A stretch of 64,000 bases of DNA, taken from CAZYBU01 sp964645775 (GTDB lineage Bacteria > Spirochaetota > UBA4802 > UBA5550). The DNA is taken from the NCBI GenBank assembly GCA_964645775.1, contig CAZYBU010000002.1:62001-126000 (forward strand). Direction: 5' to 3'. Each line of letters starts with the position of its first letter. Position 1 is the stretch's first letter. Of the stretch, positions 1 through 7,320 are shown one piece after another. Below the pieces are notes generated by a model. It was not told where the DNA came from. It saw nothing but the letters and a program-made list of their open reading frames with translations, and did no database searches. Both the position numbers and the translations under genes were made by a program.

Positions 1-297
1 CATTGCCCTGCCGGGAAGGTCATGGGGACGGAATCTGTACAGGGACCCTGGCTCATCCTCCAGACGGAGTGCATCAATGATAATGATTCTCTCTCTCCCT
101 TCAAGAACAGGGATCAAGTCCAGGCCGGCGGTGGCCCCATCCACAAGGTCTATCCCGTACCGGAGGTCAAAATTCTTCTCCATCATTTCATGTATGACAT
201 GGACACCGACCCCGTCATCATGCTGAAGAAGATTACCCACTCCCAGCACAAGGACTGAAGCCGTGGCACTTTCATCGAAAGATTCTATTTGTGACAA
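1..297 (-). CDS. Hydrogenase maturation protease (partial, 3' end outside window)
   Basis: Reading the minus strand from about 297 to the left edge gives an open frame with the start of an M52 (HycI/HyaD/HoxW-type) protease. The motif VLGVGNLLQHDDGVGVHVI is followed by DLVDGATAGLDLIPVLEG and by RERIIIIDALR. The family clips the C-terminal tail of the [NiFe]-hydrogenase large subunit after nickel insertion. The conserved Asp in GNxLxxDD and the Asp after the hydrophobic IIII strand correspond to expected nickel-binding positions. The protein continues beyond base 1. The start is uncertain: a TTG at 295-297 would overlap the end of the cytochrome gene, and a GTG closer to the motif would make a very short N-terminus. 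It lies directly downstream of an octahaem cytochrome on the same strand, so a cytochrome-linked hydrogenase operon probably continues to the left. That last point is inference. Confidence 0.8.
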   Translation of the reverse strand, partial: MSQIESFDESATASVLVLGVGNLLQHDDGVGVHVIHEMMEKNFDLRYGIDLVDGATAGLDLIPVLEGRERIIIIDALRLEDEPGSLYRFRPHDLPGRAM

Positions 298-920
298 TCG
301 GTACAGGTTACCGGCCCCTTCTCGTTCTTCATATGACAGTCACGGCAGAAGAAATGCATGATACGCATCCGGGGGACGTCCCCGGAGTGGCATAAGGAGC
401 AATTCTTCATCTCCTCCGTGCTTTCCGCTTTATGATGGCAGGTCTGGCAATTGACCGCCTGATGATAATCATGATACCGGTCCGTGAAAATTTTGTCGGG
501 ATCATAATCGCGGTGGGTATCTGTGTCTATATCCTGACCGGAAACGGGATGGCATGATTCGCAGTCCTCGGGACCACCCCGGTTTTCATGGCATCCTATG
601 CAGTACTCATGCATATCCTCCACACCGCGGATACCCTTATGACAGTAGTTACATTTTTTCAGGCGTGAAGGATTATCATGCTTATGATGACATACGATAC
701 ATTCCACCCCGGCATCCTCGTGCTTGAAGTGGGAAATACGTACGGCCGGCATCTGGGCGTGGGTCCTTCGGTTCCCCTCCTTGATATCCTCTTCCGTCAG
801 GTGAGTATTTATATTGGTAAAGGCGACCACATCCGTTGAACTATACTGGCGCGTACATGAGGAAAGGGGCATAATCAACATCAGAATTAGAAATATAAGA
901 GCTTTTCTGGCAATAATCAT
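285..920 (-). CDS. Octahaem c-type cytochrome lipoprotein (cytochrome c3-like)
   Basis: The protein has 211 residues. It starts at an ATG preceded by an AGAGGG ribosome site. The N-terminus is a lipoprotein signal (ALIFLILMLIMPLSSC), so the mature protein should be anchored in the periplasm. Eight CxxCH haem sites are visible: CIVCH, CNYCH, CIGCH, CESCH, CQTCH, CSLCH, CRDCH and CTDCH, the last at the C-terminus. An HFKHED segment before the first site resembles the distal-His region of class III cytochromes c. The spacing suggests two tetrahaem cytochrome c3-like halves, about residues 60-135 and 135-211. Such proteins carry electrons between periplasmic hydrogenases and membrane quinone modules. 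The neighbouring hydrogenase protease fits that role. No catalytic partner is inside the window. Confidence 0.88.
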   Translation of the reverse strand: MIIARKALIFLILMLIMPLSSCTRQYSSTDVVAFTNINTHLTEEDIKEGNRRTHAQMPAVRISHFKHEDAGVECIVCHHKHDNPSRLKKCNYCHKGIRGVEDMHEYCIGCHENRGGPEDCESCHPVSGQDIDTDTHRDYDPDKIFTDRYHDYHQAVNCQTCHHKAESTEEMKNCSLCHSGDVPRMRIMHFFCRDCHMKNEKGPVTCTDCHK

Positions 921-993
921 TCTTTTTCCCTCTGAAGATAATGGAAAAGGAGCATGGACATATGCACTTTCATAAATTGTAAAGGAATTGTCA

Positions 994-999
994 ATTATA
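994..999 (-). promoter_or_regulatory. Possible -10 box upstream of the octahaem cytochrome
   Basis: The minus strand reads TATAAT here, an exact -10 consensus, about 75 bases before the cytochrome start. No good -35 is seen at 16-18 bases, so this is a weak call based on one box. Confidence 0.25.
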
Positions 1000-1128
1000 A
1001 TGCAAATCCTGTAATTAAGAAAACCTGAAAATAATCGGCTTTCGGGTGAGCAGGTGCCGGGAAGTAGAATCGGGGCGGTTACGGCGACGCGAAGCGTCAT
1101 CGGAACATGAAAAAATTGGAAGGAACGG

Positions 1129-1377
1129 GAAGGATCCTTCGACCCGCGCAAGCGGGTCTCAAAAAAAACATCGGCCCTGCCGCATAAAAGGATCCTTCGA
1201 CCCGCGCAAGCGGGTCTCAAAAAAAACATCGGCCCTGCCGCANNNNNNNNNNNNNNNNNNNNNNNNNNNNNNNNNNNNNNNNNNNNNNNNNNNNNNNNNN
1301 NNNNNNNNNNNNNNNNNNNNNNNNNNNNNNNNNNNNNNNNNNTAAAAGGATCCTTCGACCCGCGCAAGCGGGTCTCA
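1129..1377. repeat. 58-base tandem repeat interrupted by a scaffold gap
   Basis: At least three copies of a 58-base unit begin at GGATCC sites at 1132, 1190 and 1348. The first-to-second offset is exactly 58. The second copy runs into the N run, and the third copy after the gap is only about 30 bases long. Each unit contains the stem-loop GACCCGC-GCAA-GCGGGTC (7 base pairs, four-base loop) followed by TC and a run of A. The first copy also starts with the perfect 12-base palindrome GAAGGATCCTTC. Read on the minus strand, the partial third copy lies immediately after ndk, so its hairpin could end ndk transcription. The array was probably too repetitive to assemble, so the true copy number is unknown. 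Confidence 0.85.
1243..1342. other. Assembly gap of exactly 100 N
   Basis: The run is exactly 100 N, the usual placeholder for a gap of unknown size, and it falls inside the 58-base tandem repeat. The distance between the flanking contigs is therefore not known. Confidence 0.97.
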
Positions 1378-1384
1378 GGATATA

Positions 1385-1804
1385 CTATCGTGGGGAAAGT
1401 TCGTTCTGGGAGAAGAAGTATCCGATTTCGAACGCGGCAGATTCCGGAGAATCGGAACCGTGGACGATGTTCCGTTCCACGTTATCCGCAAAATCCTTTC
1501 GGATGGTCCCTTCCGCGGCCTCTTCCGGGTTGGTAGCTCCCATGATCTCACGAACGGAAGCGATGGCGTTTTCACCTTCAATTACGATCACCACAATAGG
1601 TCCCTCGGACATGAAATCCGTGAGGCTCGAGTAAAAAGGGCGCTCCCTGTGAACTGCGTAAAATCCCTGAGCATCGCTCTTTGTCAGGCGTATCATCTTG
1701 AGACCGATTATGGAAAGACCATGGGCTTCGAATCGACGGACCACCTCGCCCGCCAGGTTTTTCTTCACACCGTCCGGTTTAACGATTGAAAGCGTGCGTT
1801 CCAT
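1385..1804 (-). CDS. ndk: Nucleoside diphosphate kinase
   Basis: The protein has 139 residues, the normal family length. It transfers the gamma phosphate of ATP to nucleoside diphosphates through a phosphohistidine. The N-terminus MERTLSIVKPDGVKKN matches the family opening (RTLxIIKPDxV). The catalytic His is in NIVHGSDSPESAAFEI, the canonical active-site motif. An AAAGGAG ribosome site precedes the ATG. The gene is followed by the hairpin-bearing 58-base repeat and preceded by the tRNA-Leu terminator, so it is probably transcribed alone. Nothing is odd about the sequence. Confidence 0.97.
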   Translation of the reverse strand: MERTLSIVKPDGVKKNLAGEVVRRFEAHGLSIIGLKMIRLTKSDAQGFYAVHRERPFYSSLTDFMSEGPIVVIVIEGENAIASVREIMGATNPEEAAEGTIRKDFADNVERNIVHGSDSPESAAFEIGYFFSQNELSPR

Positions 1805-1850
1805 GATGTATTGCTCCTTTCGTGGAAGTAACCGGCTGGGGCCGGTGATG

Positions 1851-1879
1851 AAAAAAATGCCTCCCTCTCCGGAGGCATC
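1851..1879 (-). terminator. Rho-independent terminator behind tRNA-Leu
   Basis: On the minus strand ATGCCTCC-loop-GGAGGCAT forms an 8-base-pair stem followed by seven T. It begins seven bases after the tRNA 3' end and separates tRNA-Leu from ndk. Confidence 0.85.
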
Positions 1880-1885
1880 TCCTCT

Positions 1886-1970
1886 GCCCAGGGCGGGACT
1901 TGAACCCGCACAGGATAAATTCCCACATGGCCCTCAACCATGCGTGTCTACCAGATTCCACCACCTGGGC
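1886..1970 (-). tRNA. tRNA-Leu (anticodon GAG)
   Basis: The 85-base minus-strand sequence folds as a class II tRNA. The acceptor arm GCCCAGG pairs with CCTGGGC. A D-arm with GTGGAATCTGGTAGACAC follows. The anticodon stem CATGG/CCATG closes the loop TTGAGGG, giving anticodon GAG. A long variable arm precedes the T-arm GCGGGTTCAAGTCCCGC. The long variable arm and the anticodon identify a leucine tRNA. The 3' CCA is not encoded (the genome reads AGAGGA after the acceptor arm). Confidence 0.95.
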
Positions 1971-2036
1971 CGGTGATAAGACTCGGCTTTGATAATCGCA
2001 GGGGGTATATCTGTCAAATAAAAATTGGAAGTTTGC

Positions 2037-2678
2037 TTAAAAAGACTTATCCAGAAGACCGTTCCGTACGACGTAACTGGTCAGTTCAGAGTTATTATCC
2101 ATACCCATCTTCTCGAGTATGCGGTGCCTGTAGGTACTGATGGTTTTGGCGCTCAGGAAAAGCTCCGAGGCTATGTGTCCCACGCTCTTGCCCGAGGCTA
2201 TCATGATCATGACCTGGTACTCACGGTCACTGAGGACCTCATGGGGTTTCTGATATCCCCCCCCTGCCAGGTTTTCTGCCATGCGCTCGGCGAGGGCGTC
2301 ACTGATATACCGTCCTCCGCCGTGCACCTTATGAATGGCCTTTAAAAGCTGGCTGGATGCCGTCTCCTTGGTCAGATAGCCGCTGGCGCCGGCCCGTATA
2401 GCCCTGAGGGCGTACTGGTCCTCGGGATGAATACTCAATATAAGAACAGGCAGTGAAGGATACTCCTGCCGTAACTGTTTGAGTATCTCCAGCCCGTTAC
2501 GGCCCGGCATGTTCAGATCAAGAAGAACGACATCCCCACCTTCGCGGCGGCACAGTTCCAGCAGTTCCTGGCCGTCGCTGGCCTCTCCATGAACAGAGAG
2601 CTCACTGTCCTCGGCAAGTATCTGGCGGAGGCCTGCCCGGACGATCTCATGATCATCAGCGATAAGTACTCGTATCAA
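2037..2678 (-). CDS. NarL/FixJ-type response regulator
   Basis: The protein has 213 residues with two domains. Residues 1-120 form a receiver: IRVLIADDHEIVRAG carries the acidic pocket, the phospho-acceptor Asp is in VVLLDLNMPG, and the conserved Lys is in GYLTKE. Residues 145-210 form a LuxR-type helix-turn-helix (LSDREYQVMIMIASGKSVGHI, then AKTISTYRHRILEKMG). It is a DNA-binding transcription regulator switched by phosphorylation. Its ATG overlaps the stop of the histidine kinase upstream in an ATGA arrangement, so the two are translated together and are very likely cognate partners. Target genes cannot be read from the sequence. Confidence 0.93.
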   Translation of the reverse strand: MIRVLIADDHEIVRAGLRQILAEDSELSVHGEASDGQELLELCRREGGDVVLLDLNMPGRNGLEILKQLRQEYPSLPVLILSIHPEDQYALRAIRAGASGYLTKETASSQLLKAIHKVHGGGRYISDALAERMAENLAGGGYQKPHEVLSDREYQVMIMIASGKSVGHIASELFLSAKTISTYRHRILEKMGMDNNSELTSYVVRNGLLDKSF

Positions 2679-4087
2679 AGCATCACCCCCGGTATTTCGA
2701 TGTGGACCCGGGTCCCCTGGCCGGGGCGGCCCTCAATGGAGAGTTCACCGTTAAGCATGTAAACGCGTTCCCTGATACCGAGGAGGCCGAAAGAGTTCTC
2801 CCTGTGTATCTCCCCGGGATTTATTCCACGACCGTTGTCCGTCATGTTAAATTCCAGGTTACCGTCATTGGCGCAAAGAGAGACATCCAGGGTCGTGGCC
2901 CCGGCATGGCGGATAACGTTTGTCAAAAGCTCCTGGAAAATGCGGTACAGGGCGATGGCGGTCCCCTCTCCCAGGGAGATATCTTCCGGTTCGATCAGGA
3001 GATTACAGGAGATACCGGTTCTCCGCGTGAATTCCTCGGCCTGCCACTCGATTGCGGCTGAAAGTCCGAGGTCATCCAGAAGGCCGGGCCGGAGTTCAAT
3101 GGATACCCTTCGAACCCTCTGCATGAGTCCCTCCACGAGCCGGGTCATGGAATCTATCTTCGAAATCAGATCAGGTTCCCCTACTTCCATTTGTCTTTTT
3201 AGCCAGTCGAGATCAAATTTTAGTCCCGTCAGGTCCTGGCCCAGAACATCATGGAGTTCACGCGCCAGATTCCTTTTTTCATTTTCGATAAGCCCGGTCA
3301 GATGAGAGGAAAGAGACCGCAGCTTCTCCCGGGACTCCACCGCCTCCCGAAGGGTTCGCCGTTTCTCTCCTGCCTCTTCAACGATCACCTGCAGATCGCT
3401 TCCAGTACCGCTCTCCGCACCGGGAGATGTCCTGACGACACAGAAGAGGACCTCTCCATGTTTCGTTACCATCTTCAGATCGAATTCTCCGCCGTACCGG
3501 TTATTTCTCTCCAGGAAAAGAACCGATTCGGGGGCCAGAAGCTCCCGAAAGGATTTATGCGTCATCTCAGCCGGCTCATAGCCGAAGAGATCCGCCAATC
3601 TTCTGTTCACTTCCCTTATGACATTATTGTCGTCCAGTATGCAGATCGCTTCCGTAGATTCCTCAAAGAGGGTTCTGTATCTCTGTTCCTTCTCCTGTAT
3701 AATCCGGTCACTCGCATACCGGGATATCGCCGTTTCTATGGCTACCCTGAGTTCTCTTTCATTAACGGGCTTGATCAGATAACCGTAGGGATGGACATCC
3801 CGGACACGACGCATGACATTACTGTTGGAATAGGCCGTAAGAAAAATGACAGGAAGGGTTCGTTCACGAGAAAGGGCCCGGGCGGCCTCAATGCCGTCCA
3901 TCTCACCCTGGAGTTTAATATCCATGAGTACAACGTCAACATCATCCTTACAACACCGCTCAAGACATTCATCTCCCCGGGAGAGGGTATCGACCACACT
4001 GTAACCCATGTTTCCCAGGGTACGGGCAATGTCCATGGCGATAATCGCTTCATCTTCAACGATTAATATTTTTACCCGTTCTTTCAT
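2675..4087 (-). CDS. Receiver-PAS-histidine kinase (HisKA_3 type)
   Basis: This cytoplasmic hybrid kinase has about 470 residues and no membrane segment. An N-terminal receiver (KILIVEDEAIIAMDIAR, Asp in VVLMDIKLQG, Lys in YLIKPV) is followed by a PAS domain (YRTLFEESTEAICILDDNN), then a HisKA_3 dimerisation region with the phospho-His in LARELHDVLGQD, then a HATPase_c domain (NVIRHAGAT, DNGRGI, SFGLLGIRERV). This kinase type pairs with NarL-family regulators, and the next gene is one. I chose the ATG at 4087 because it directly precedes MKERVKILIVEDE. A TTG at 4123 would add 12 residues. Having the receiver at the N-terminus suggests it is itself controlled by an upstream kinase. Confidence 0.9.
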   Translation of the reverse strand: MKERVKILIVEDEAIIAMDIARTLGNMGYSVVDTLSRGDECLERCCKDDVDVVLMDIKLQGEMDGIEAARALSRERTLPVIFLTAYSNSNVMRRVRDVHPYGYLIKPVNERELRVAIETAISRYASDRIIQEKEQRYRTLFEESTEAICILDDNNVIREVNRRLADLFGYEPAEMTHKSFRELLAPESVLFLERNNRYGGEFDLKMVTKHGEVLFCVVRTSPGAESGTGSDLQVIVEEAGEKRRTLREAVESREKLRSLSSHLTGLIENEKRNLARELHDVLGQDLTGLKFDLDWLKRQMEVGEPDLISKIDSMTRLVEGLMQRVRRVSIELRPGLLDDLGLSAAIEWQAEEFTRRTGISCNLLIEPEDISLGEGTAIALYRIFQELLTNVIRHAGATTLDVSLCANDGNLEFNMTDNGRGINPGEIHRENSFGLLGIRERVYMLNGELSIEGRPGQGTRVHIEIPGVML

Positions 4088-4217
4088 GATAAAAGGTGAA
4101 CATCCCGGGGAGTATTCAGGCAATAACTTTTTAAGCTTTATTTCATGTAGGACAGATACTTACATTAATTTCAGACAAATATGACGCCATTAATAAGCGT
4201 AGCTCTATTGCGTTTTT

Positions 4218-4358
4218 TTATTCAAGATCGTACATTTCTTTTAATGTGATGCGGCGGATAGTACCTGAATAGATTCCTCCGGGAATGGGGAACAGGCTGC
4301 ACAGCATTATCTCCACACGTCTGATTGAAGTTCCTGCTTCAGTCTCATCCTGACTCAC
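4218..4358 (-). CDS. Possible 46-residue small protein (GTG start)
   Basis: A short minus-strand frame opens at GTG 4358 and closes at TAA 4218 between the helicase and the kinase. The product would begin MSQDETEAGTSIRRVEIM and end ITLKEMYDLE. I recognise no family and see no strong ribosome site, so it may be chance. It is listed because otherwise this 360-base stretch holds no gene. Confidence 0.22.
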   Translation of the reverse strand: MSQDETEAGTSIRRVEIMLCSLFPIPGGIYSGTIRRITLKEMYDLE

Positions 4359-4368
4359 CTGTTCTCAA

Positions 4369-4397
4369 GGATGCCTCCACGGCATCCTTTTTTTTTG
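4369..4397 (+). terminator. Plus-strand intrinsic terminator with no obvious gene before it
   Basis: GGATGCC-TCCAC-GGCATCC is followed by nine T on the plus strand. All recognised genes nearby lie on the minus strand, so the hairpin would end a transcript coming from the left. It could mark the end of an unrecognised small RNA or stop antisense transcription into the helicase gene. Confidence 0.6.
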
Positions 4398-4447
4398 CCT
4401 CCGATTCATCCAGGTCAACATCGCGGAAAAGCTGAAGATCCGCCCTC

Positions 4448-5755
4448 TTAACGGCAACCGATTTCCCGGGCAAAAAGGGGAGATGAACCGTCATCATTCC
4501 GGTAAATCATAAGATGGAGCTCGTCCCGGGCCCGGCTCAGGGCAACGTAAAAGAGCCTGCGTTCCTCTTCCATAACAGCCGAAGGGTCGGGCAGGATACC
4601 GTCAGCTATACCTGAGACTATGACCAGGTCAAACTCCAGCCCCTTGGCTCCGTGCATGGTCAGTATCTCCACATCTTCCTGGAGCCGATTCTGAAACCAT
4701 TTTACCCTGTCGTTATTACGGCAGAGAATGGCGCGGCTTTCCCCTTCTCCTCTTTTGCGAACCAGTTCATGAATAAACTCTACTTCTCTTTCCCGGGATT
4801 CCATTTCATGTATTTTTATCTTACCTCCCTTTCCCCGGGCGGCCCGGAGGTTCTTTCGGATCTGGCCCCGGTTTTTTCGAATGGCCCGGCCTGACAGACG
4901 GATGATCTCCCTGAATGATCGATAATTGATGCCCAGACGATGCACCCTCGTATCCCGTACTTCCCTGGGGAGGGAGGTCATGCGGTCAACCCGGGCCCCC
5001 CGGAAACCGTATATCGACTGCCAGTCGTCGCCAACGGCGAAAAGGTTCCGTCTCTCCGGCGGTATGAGAGCATGAATCAGGTCCATGTTTTTATGAGAGA
5101 CGTCCTGAAACTCGTCCACGTGCAGATACCCGGTCTCTTCCCTCACGCATTCACCCGCCTCTGTCAGGGAAAGCATGTCCGTGGCCTCGCAAAGCAGGTC
5201 ATCAAACTCCATCCAGCCCTGCTCGATTTTATACCGGGAGAATTCAAGGTGGAGATCCATAACCGGTGACCTGAGAGGAGCGAAGGGGCATTCCCGTACC
5301 AGACCGGCCTCTCCCCTGTCCCTGTAGATTCTCACGAGATGGAGAATAATATCCAGGGGCATGCCAAAGAAGTCTTTCAGGCGATCCCTCACAAGGGCCA
5401 TGATCATCTCCCGGGCCTTAACCGGTTCCAGTATCCCGGGACGACCGGAACGACCTGAAACCCTTTGATGCTTATCCGGGAAACGCCGGATAAGTTTAAG
5501 AGCCTGAGAGTGAAAGGTTTCAATGCGGACATTCTCAAGGCCAGGCCCGGCAGACCGATAACGGAGCTCCTCCACGGCCCTGCGGCTGAAGGTCAGGACA
5601 AGTATCTCCTCCGGAGTCGCCTTTCCCGCCTGAATAATATTATTTACCCGGGAAATCAGGGTCTTCGTTTTTCCCGTGCCGGCGCCCGCCAGGACAAGAT
5701 GGGTACCCTCATCAGGCAGGGCCGCCCTATGCTGGTATTCATTCAATCCTTCCAT
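4448..5755 (-). CDS. Short UvrD/Rep-like superfamily 1 DNA helicase
   Basis: The protein has 435 residues when started at the ATG giving MEGLNEYQHRAAL; an upstream GTG or TTG could extend it. Visible SF1A helicase motifs are the Q-motif LNEYQHRAAL, Walker A AGAGTGKTKT, motif Ia LVLTFSRRAVEELRYR, motif II HVDEFQDVS, motif III VGDDWQSIYGFRGAR, motif V TMHGAKGLEFDLVIV and motif VI EEERRLFYVALSRARDEL. It should unwind DNA 3' to 5' using ATP. At about 435 residues it is much shorter than UvrD/PcrA (about 700): the 1B and 2B subdomains look reduced. The wording of motif III resembles helicase IV (HelD). It appears intact rather than truncated because all motifs are present. Confidence 0.88.
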   Translation of the reverse strand: MEGLNEYQHRAALPDEGTHLVLAGAGTGKTKTLISRVNNIIQAGKATPEEILVLTFSRRAVEELRYRSAGPGLENVRIETFHSQALKLIRRFPDKHQRVSGRSGRPGILEPVKAREMIMALVRDRLKDFFGMPLDIILHLVRIYRDRGEAGLVRECPFAPLRSPVMDLHLEFSRYKIEQGWMEFDDLLCEATDMLSLTEAGECVREETGYLHVDEFQDVSHKNMDLIHALIPPERRNLFAVGDDWQSIYGFRGARVDRMTSLPREVRDTRVHRLGINYRSFREIIRLSGRAIRKNRGQIRKNLRAARGKGGKIKIHEMESREREVEFIHELVRKRGEGESRAILCRNNDRVKWFQNRLQEDVEILTMHGAKGLEFDLVIVSGIADGILPDPSAVMEEERRLFYVALSRARDELHLMIYRNDDGSSPLFAREIGCR

Positions 5756-5916
5756 ACAGGGTACACGCCGAAACCGTGTTCCATAAAAAAAATATCCGGC
5801 TTTCCATAGTTTTTTTTCCAGGATCTTACTCCCAGGCGTGTACCTGGTAGAAGACAACTTACGACTTGACACGAGTTGATAATATCGGTATGATTAATCA
5901 TTCAGATGGAGCGCCC

Positions 5917-6408
5917 ATGGAACTGAAAGAAGAAGAACTGTCCCGCATAAGCGACTACGTGAAAAGCCAGCTTACCCGGTGGCTGGATGAGATGGCCCGT
6001 CCTGTGCCTGTATTCGACCCTGAAATGAGGGAACGGGTAGTTCGAGTGGAAGAGGAGTTTAAGAACCAGCGGGAAATGATGAAGCGCGGTTTTGAGCTCA
6101 TGGAGAAGCGCTTTGAGGACCAGCGGGAAATGATGAAGCACGGTTTTGAGCTCATGGAGAAGCGCTTCAATGATCAGAAAGAGGAAACCAGCCACAGGTT
6201 TGAACAGGTAGACAAACGGATCGATCAGGTAGACAAACGGATCGACCAGGTAGATAAACGGATCGATCAGGTAGACAAACGAATCGACCAGGTGGATAAA
6301 CGGCTTGGGTCCTTTGAAAAGAGATTCACCCTGATAACGGTCATGATTACAGCCGGTTTTACCATGGTTTCAGTCCTGGTTACGGTTCTGAAATTCCTGG
6401 TTCCCTGA
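5917..6408 (+). CDS. Coiled-coil protein with tandem heptads and C-terminal membrane anchor
   Basis: The protein has about 163 residues from the ATG at 5917, chosen for its GGAG site. Residues 1-45 are acidic and helical (MELKEEELSRISDYVKSQL). Then come two copies of an 18-residue block (QREMMKRGFELMEKRFED), then five copies of the 7-residue block QVDKRID, which form an ideal heptad coiled coil. The C-terminus is one membrane helix (TLITVMITAGFTMVSVLVTV). It resembles the many short coiled-coil proteins with a tail anchor found across bacteria, none with a firmly known role. The repeats are near-identical at DNA level and probably vary in copy number. It lies upstream of the isoprenoid-fold gene on the same strand. 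Confidence 0.75.
   Translation: MELKEEELSRISDYVKSQLTRWLDEMARPVPVFDPEMRERVVRVEEEFKNQREMMKRGFELMEKRFEDQREMMKHGFELMEKRFNDQKEETSHRFEQVDKRIDQVDKRIDQVDKRIDQVDKRIDQVDKRLGSFEKRFTLITVMITAGFTMVSVLVTVLKFLVP
6067..6174 (+). repeat. Two 54-base direct repeats inside the coiled-coil gene
   Basis: CAGCGGGAAATGATGAAGC begins at 6067 and again at 6121, exactly 54 bases apart. The two units differ at only a few positions. The period is a multiple of three, so copy changes keep the frame. Confidence 0.9.
6202..6306 (+). repeat. Five 21-base direct repeats encoding QVDKRID heptads
   Basis: Five consecutive 21-base units start at 6202, 6223, 6244, 6265 and 6286. They differ mostly at synonymous positions. One unit equals one coiled-coil heptad, so slippage would change rod length without breaking the frame. 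Confidence 0.92.
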
Positions 6409-6445
6409 TATCCATACATGAATACTGGAGAGCTACTCCCTTACC

Positions 6446-7294
6446 ATGTTCCGGCATAATATGAACGCGGGACTCATTCGCCTCATTCGGTCCCTGCCGG
6501 AAAGCATTCAGACCGATGCCATGATTTTCCTTGTGGAATACGGATCCCTGAAACCTGGTAACAGATTCGATTTTTTCCATGACATTTACACTCCGGCCTG
6601 GTCCACTTCCGCGTGGCTCTTGAAGAAGAAAGTACCGACAGACGAAAGTCTTTCAGAAAATACAGCTTACGCCATGGCCATGGCGATTCTTCTTCATTCC
6701 CTTGACGACCACCTGGTTGACAGAGAGGTCCCTCTCGATCACATGCTCCTTGCCCTGAGGAGCCAGGCCTGGGCTCTTTACCAGTCGTCCCTCACTATCC
6801 TGAAGAAAGAAATTAAAGATGGAGAGGAAACAGTAAAAGATCATATAAACAGGTATTACAGGTACATGACCGGGCAGGATGCCGCTACCCTGGAAGAATA
6901 TGCCGACCGCTTCCGTGACGGCATGGCCACCTGGACCCTGGTACCGGTACTTCTTTCCCTTCCCATGGAAATCGACACCTCGCTCATTACCCGGTGTTAC
7001 GAGACCTTCGGGATCGCCTGGAGATTTCTGGACGACCTCCAGGATTACAGGGAAGACATACAGCAGGCGAGGAAAACCGCCCCTTACCTGTTACTCTCCG
7101 GGGAAGGCCGCGATTCATGGCTGCGAATGAATGAACCGTCAGAAATACCGGGCTTATCCGATGCCCTTGAAATCTGCCATAGTATGATACTGGACTATCT
7201 CGATAAATCAAAAAAATATGCCAGGGAGGCCGGGTTGAATGAGCTTTCTGAAGAGACAGGTTCTCTCCTTCTTTCTATAAAGAAAACATTCTAA
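6446..7294 (+). CDS. Class I isoprenoid-synthase-fold protein (polyprenyl synthetase-like)
   Basis: The protein has 282 residues (or 277 from the ATG at 6461). It is all-helical by composition, with two aspartate-rich motifs at the spacing of trans-isoprenyl diphosphate synthases and class I terpene cyclases: LLHSLDDHLVD near residue 85 and FLDDLQDYRED near residue 195. In the family these bind the magnesium ions that activate an allylic diphosphate. The first motif is DDxxxD rather than DDxxD, and the protein lacks the usual GGKRxR opening of chain-elongating synthases, so its substrate cannot be assigned. It may be a terpene-type synthase or a prenyltransferase. It is followed 26 bases later by a radical SAM gene on the same strand, which suggests a joint pathway. 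Confidence 0.7.
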   Translation: MFRHNMNAGLIRLIRSLPESIQTDAMIFLVEYGSLKPGNRFDFFHDIYTPAWSTSAWLLKKKVPTDESLSENTAYAMAMAILLHSLDDHLVDREVPLDHMLLALRSQAWALYQSSLTILKKEIKDGEETVKDHINRYYRYMTGQDAATLEEYADRFRDGMATWTLVPVLLSLPMEIDTSLITRCYETFGIAWRFLDDLQDYREDIQQARKTAPYLLLSGEGRDSWLRMNEPSEIPGLSDALEICHSMILDYLDKSKKYAREAGLNELSEETGSLLLSIKKTF

Positions 7295-7320
7295 GCCTGA
7301 GTACGCAGTTTCATGATGAT

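Noticed and set aside
22..258. Plus-strand open frame of 78 codons at the left edge
   Set aside because: It is the antisense shadow of the hydrogenase maturation protease, whose conserved motif is read on the minus strand.
1046..1345. Open frame running through the N gap on the plus strand
   Set aside because: The N run is translated as X and the rest is the 58-base repeat read in one frame.
6418..6459. Mini-frame of 13 codons before the isoprenoid-fold gene as a possible peptide precursor
   Set aside because: It is far too short, has no leader or core features and overlaps the next gene start by chance.
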